From: JAHDWY01 sp964632865
GTDB taxonomy: Bacteria; Hydrogenedentota; Hydrogenedentia; Hydrogenedentales; SLHB01
DNA: 43,036 nt
Direction of reading: 5' to 3'
NCBI GenBank assembly: GCA_964632865.1
Contig: CAZWDH010000014.1
Coordinates: 1-43,036 of the forward strand
Part shown: positions 42,601-43,036 of the stretch, in pieces
Numbering within the stretch: position 1 is the first letter of the stretch
Layout: each line of letters begins with the position of its first letter
Translations under genes and position numbers: made by a program
The notes under the pieces: generated by a model
What the model was told of the DNA's origin: nothing
Databases searched by the model: none
What the model saw: only the letters and a program-made list of their open reading frames with translations

Positions 42601-43036
42601 CGACTTTCTTTGGCACCCCACCCGAGACCGGCGGCTGGCATGTGGGCAACAGCAGTCATGTGCTCGAAGCAGCGAGCACCGTTGCGATTGCCTACCGATA
42701 TACGGGCGACACGCGCTATCTCGCCTTTGTCTACGATCAGCTCAACTGGATACTTGGCAACAACCCCTACGACCTGTGCCTCATGGAAGGCGTCGGCAGC
42801 CACCATCCGCCGACGTATCACCATCGCTATACCATGGCGGGCGTGCCCCGCGGCGCGGTGCCGGGGAGCGTGGTGAACGGCATCACCTGGCGCGCGCCCG
42901 GAGACGACCGGCCCCACTTCGACATGCGCGGCCTCGACATTCCCGACTTTGAACCCAACGAGGTCTGGCTGCCTCACAACACGGCCTATCTGAACGCGCT
43001 CGCGAATCTGCAACGCGCACACGCCGAACGAGGTGC
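39660..43036 (+). CDS. Secreted beta-propeller/GH9 endoglucanase-type fusion, cut by the right edge
   Basis: Translated by hand: 1125 residues with no stop before the window ends. A GGGGGA Shine-Dalgarno 6 bases upstream overlaps the end of the GH3-like gene. A signal peptide (AAVLALTAGVLAWQASTA) is followed by an FG-GAP/PQQ-type propeller (about 30-405) with five acidic Ca-binding loops: DLDGDGVDEAIAG, DLDGDDRVEIVAL, DIDGDGSTEIIAP, DVDGDGEIEILVA and DIDGDGRTDILFG. A beta-rich, CBM-like domain (about 415-605) and a CelD_N-like Ig domain (KPAVNQVGYDMGAPKRF, about 609 on) precede the GH9 catalytic domain. GGWHDAGDY carries the catalytic aspartates Asp760/Asp763, LNWILGNNPYDLCLMEGVG and HHPPTYHHR form the substrate motif, and NEVWLPHNTAYLNALANL holds the acid Glu1101. 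All key residues are present, so it should hydrolyse beta-glucans such as cellulose. The 3' end is missing, probably by little. Confidence 0.93.
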   Translation, partial: MYTSSKGPLCPRAAVLALTAGVLAWQASTAEPELIWTYEAQSNLYPSPLVADVHRSPGLETIISDSEVREMLCVDAKGELLWRYAGGWTRRLTSGASLSFTARDGEGTLLIGNSDGKLCCVDAATGQELWTRNVGSIEWGTAIWADLDGDGVDEAIAGTQNAIVALTATGDPLWTRESIEGGPLHIGGPIAAADLDGDDRVEIVALDQSGPCCVSYNGEVRWHRITGDQFQGAPVVTRLVNDGPTVILALSGNSDFVYCFDALNGEPLWKRGVLGPPDAYAAGGLAVGDIDGDGSTEIIAPDNSGHVHCIDHTGTLRWVFTTDKATHGAASIGDVDGDGEIEILVASGDHNLYCINAHGRLEWKYRAGLRLIRPATITDIDGDGRTDILFGGSDRALRCLTLGGRYDPALVPWPSNRANIAETGSTLDRETATTRLVSTTRELVDNGDFRRAESRPHDGDNGPLTEVRVPVGWREESLDARLRWTESGGRDNSPCAIVLPGAADTVFASKPIPIGAGMVRVDARVFVTGNGHEDASACLRWLGDRGELRVDALQSGDETEGWRALAGTGIQPPQSAEWVQLVCTTPASDTEIRWDEATIVAHYDERPLIKPAVNQVGYDMGAPKRFTAWSNFVGESPATFALVDESGTVAFEGELTHEGRITGAYGNDWGNEYWRGDFSAFDEPGSYRVRVSIDDAFGESWPFTIAENRIWTKTAEPAYQFFFYQRCGMEIPGFHGPCHLDDAVSPDGERQYSLSGGWHDAGDYNTYNNAPYVYGLLRAYEARTDAFNAIDRDGNGQSDFLDEILWGADLMRRMLAPDGSSRGDISSGYGFWGPPELETDNIPNTGDERRIRGAESGNDPANHLAAAAKIARFIEPNDAYVDAARQAFAWRAERGSRDARQLSAALDLYALTGEAAYADAARALLPEVGYADAAIVERYDEIFNEDHSAQVREAYVAHADAILGLAQNPFGVYMYGPPDNPTFFGTPPETGGWHVGNSSHVLEAASTVAIAYRYTGDTRYLAFVYDQLNWILGNNPYDLCLMEGVGSHHPPTYHHRYTMAGVPRGAVPGSVVNGITWRAPGDDRPHFDMRGLDIPDFEPNEVWLPHNTAYLNALANLQRAHAERG

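Noticed and set aside
1..43036. tRNA, rRNA, CRISPR arrays, insertion sequences, integrases or attachment sites
   Set aside because: Looked for on both strands by eye; nothing convincing was seen.

Overview
The window is GC-rich bacterial DNA. Its gene families are those of Planctomycetota and their neighbours: a PSCyt/DUF1549-DUF1553 plus DUF1501 pair, a membrane Ser/Thr kinase with a beta-propeller, a long ECF sigma factor with an extracytoplasmic extension, and many secreted glycoside hydrolases. Candidatus Hydrogenedentota, or a related planctomycete-like lineage, is my best guess. That rests on family content only, since there is no rRNA or other lineage marker here. No tRNA, rRNA, CRISPR array, insertion sequence or phage gene was seen. 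Genes are closely packed: four adjacent pairs share a 4-base stop/start overlap, and two convergent pairs meet within a few bases.

Layout. 1-4659 (minus): a DUF1501 protein (cut by the left edge) downstream of a secreted cytochrome-like PSCyt1/DUF1549/DUF1553 protein. 4840-8578 (plus): an operon of a family 2 glycosyltransferase, an alkaline-phosphatase-superfamily protein and a secreted TolB-like propeller. 8643-8789 (minus): a 48-residue ORF that looks real and has an ideal ribosome binding site. 8990-13119 (minus): a HEAT-like exported protein coupled to a large protein of repeated carboxypeptidase-regulatory-like domains. 13368-16529 (minus) and 17112-18962 (plus): two divergent secreted proteins, one arabinofuranosidase-like and one unrecognised. 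They flank an AT-rich region with a CRP/FNR-type palindrome and a hairpin-rich leader. 19038-22142 (minus): an ECF sigma factor fused through a membrane segment to seven carboxypeptidase-regulatory-like repeats, divergent from an agarase-like hydrolase (22417-24420). 24410-25315 (minus): an exported alpha/beta hydrolase. 25495-29109 (plus): a kinase-TM-propeller protein. 29234-31227 (plus): a PilZ protein coupled to an orphan two-domain ABC permease. 31266-33300: NAD kinase and an ADP-ribosylglycohydrolase, convergent. 33475-37518 (plus): Rel (ppGpp synthetase/hydrolase) and UvrB. 37585-43036 (plus): a GH3-like protein followed by a propeller-GH9 fusion that runs off the right edge.

Together the genes suggest a heterotroph that degrades polysaccharides outside the cytoplasm and carries several membrane-spanning regulators (sigma fusion, kinase, PilZ) plus the stringent-response enzyme. 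The most notable observations are the transmembrane sigma-factor fusion; a GH3 homologue that has lost its catalytic and substrate-binding motifs yet sits in an operon with an intact GH9 enzyme; an Arg-to-Pro change in UvrB motif VI; the unrecognised secreted protein at 17112-18962; and the small double-cysteine ORF at 8643-8789.
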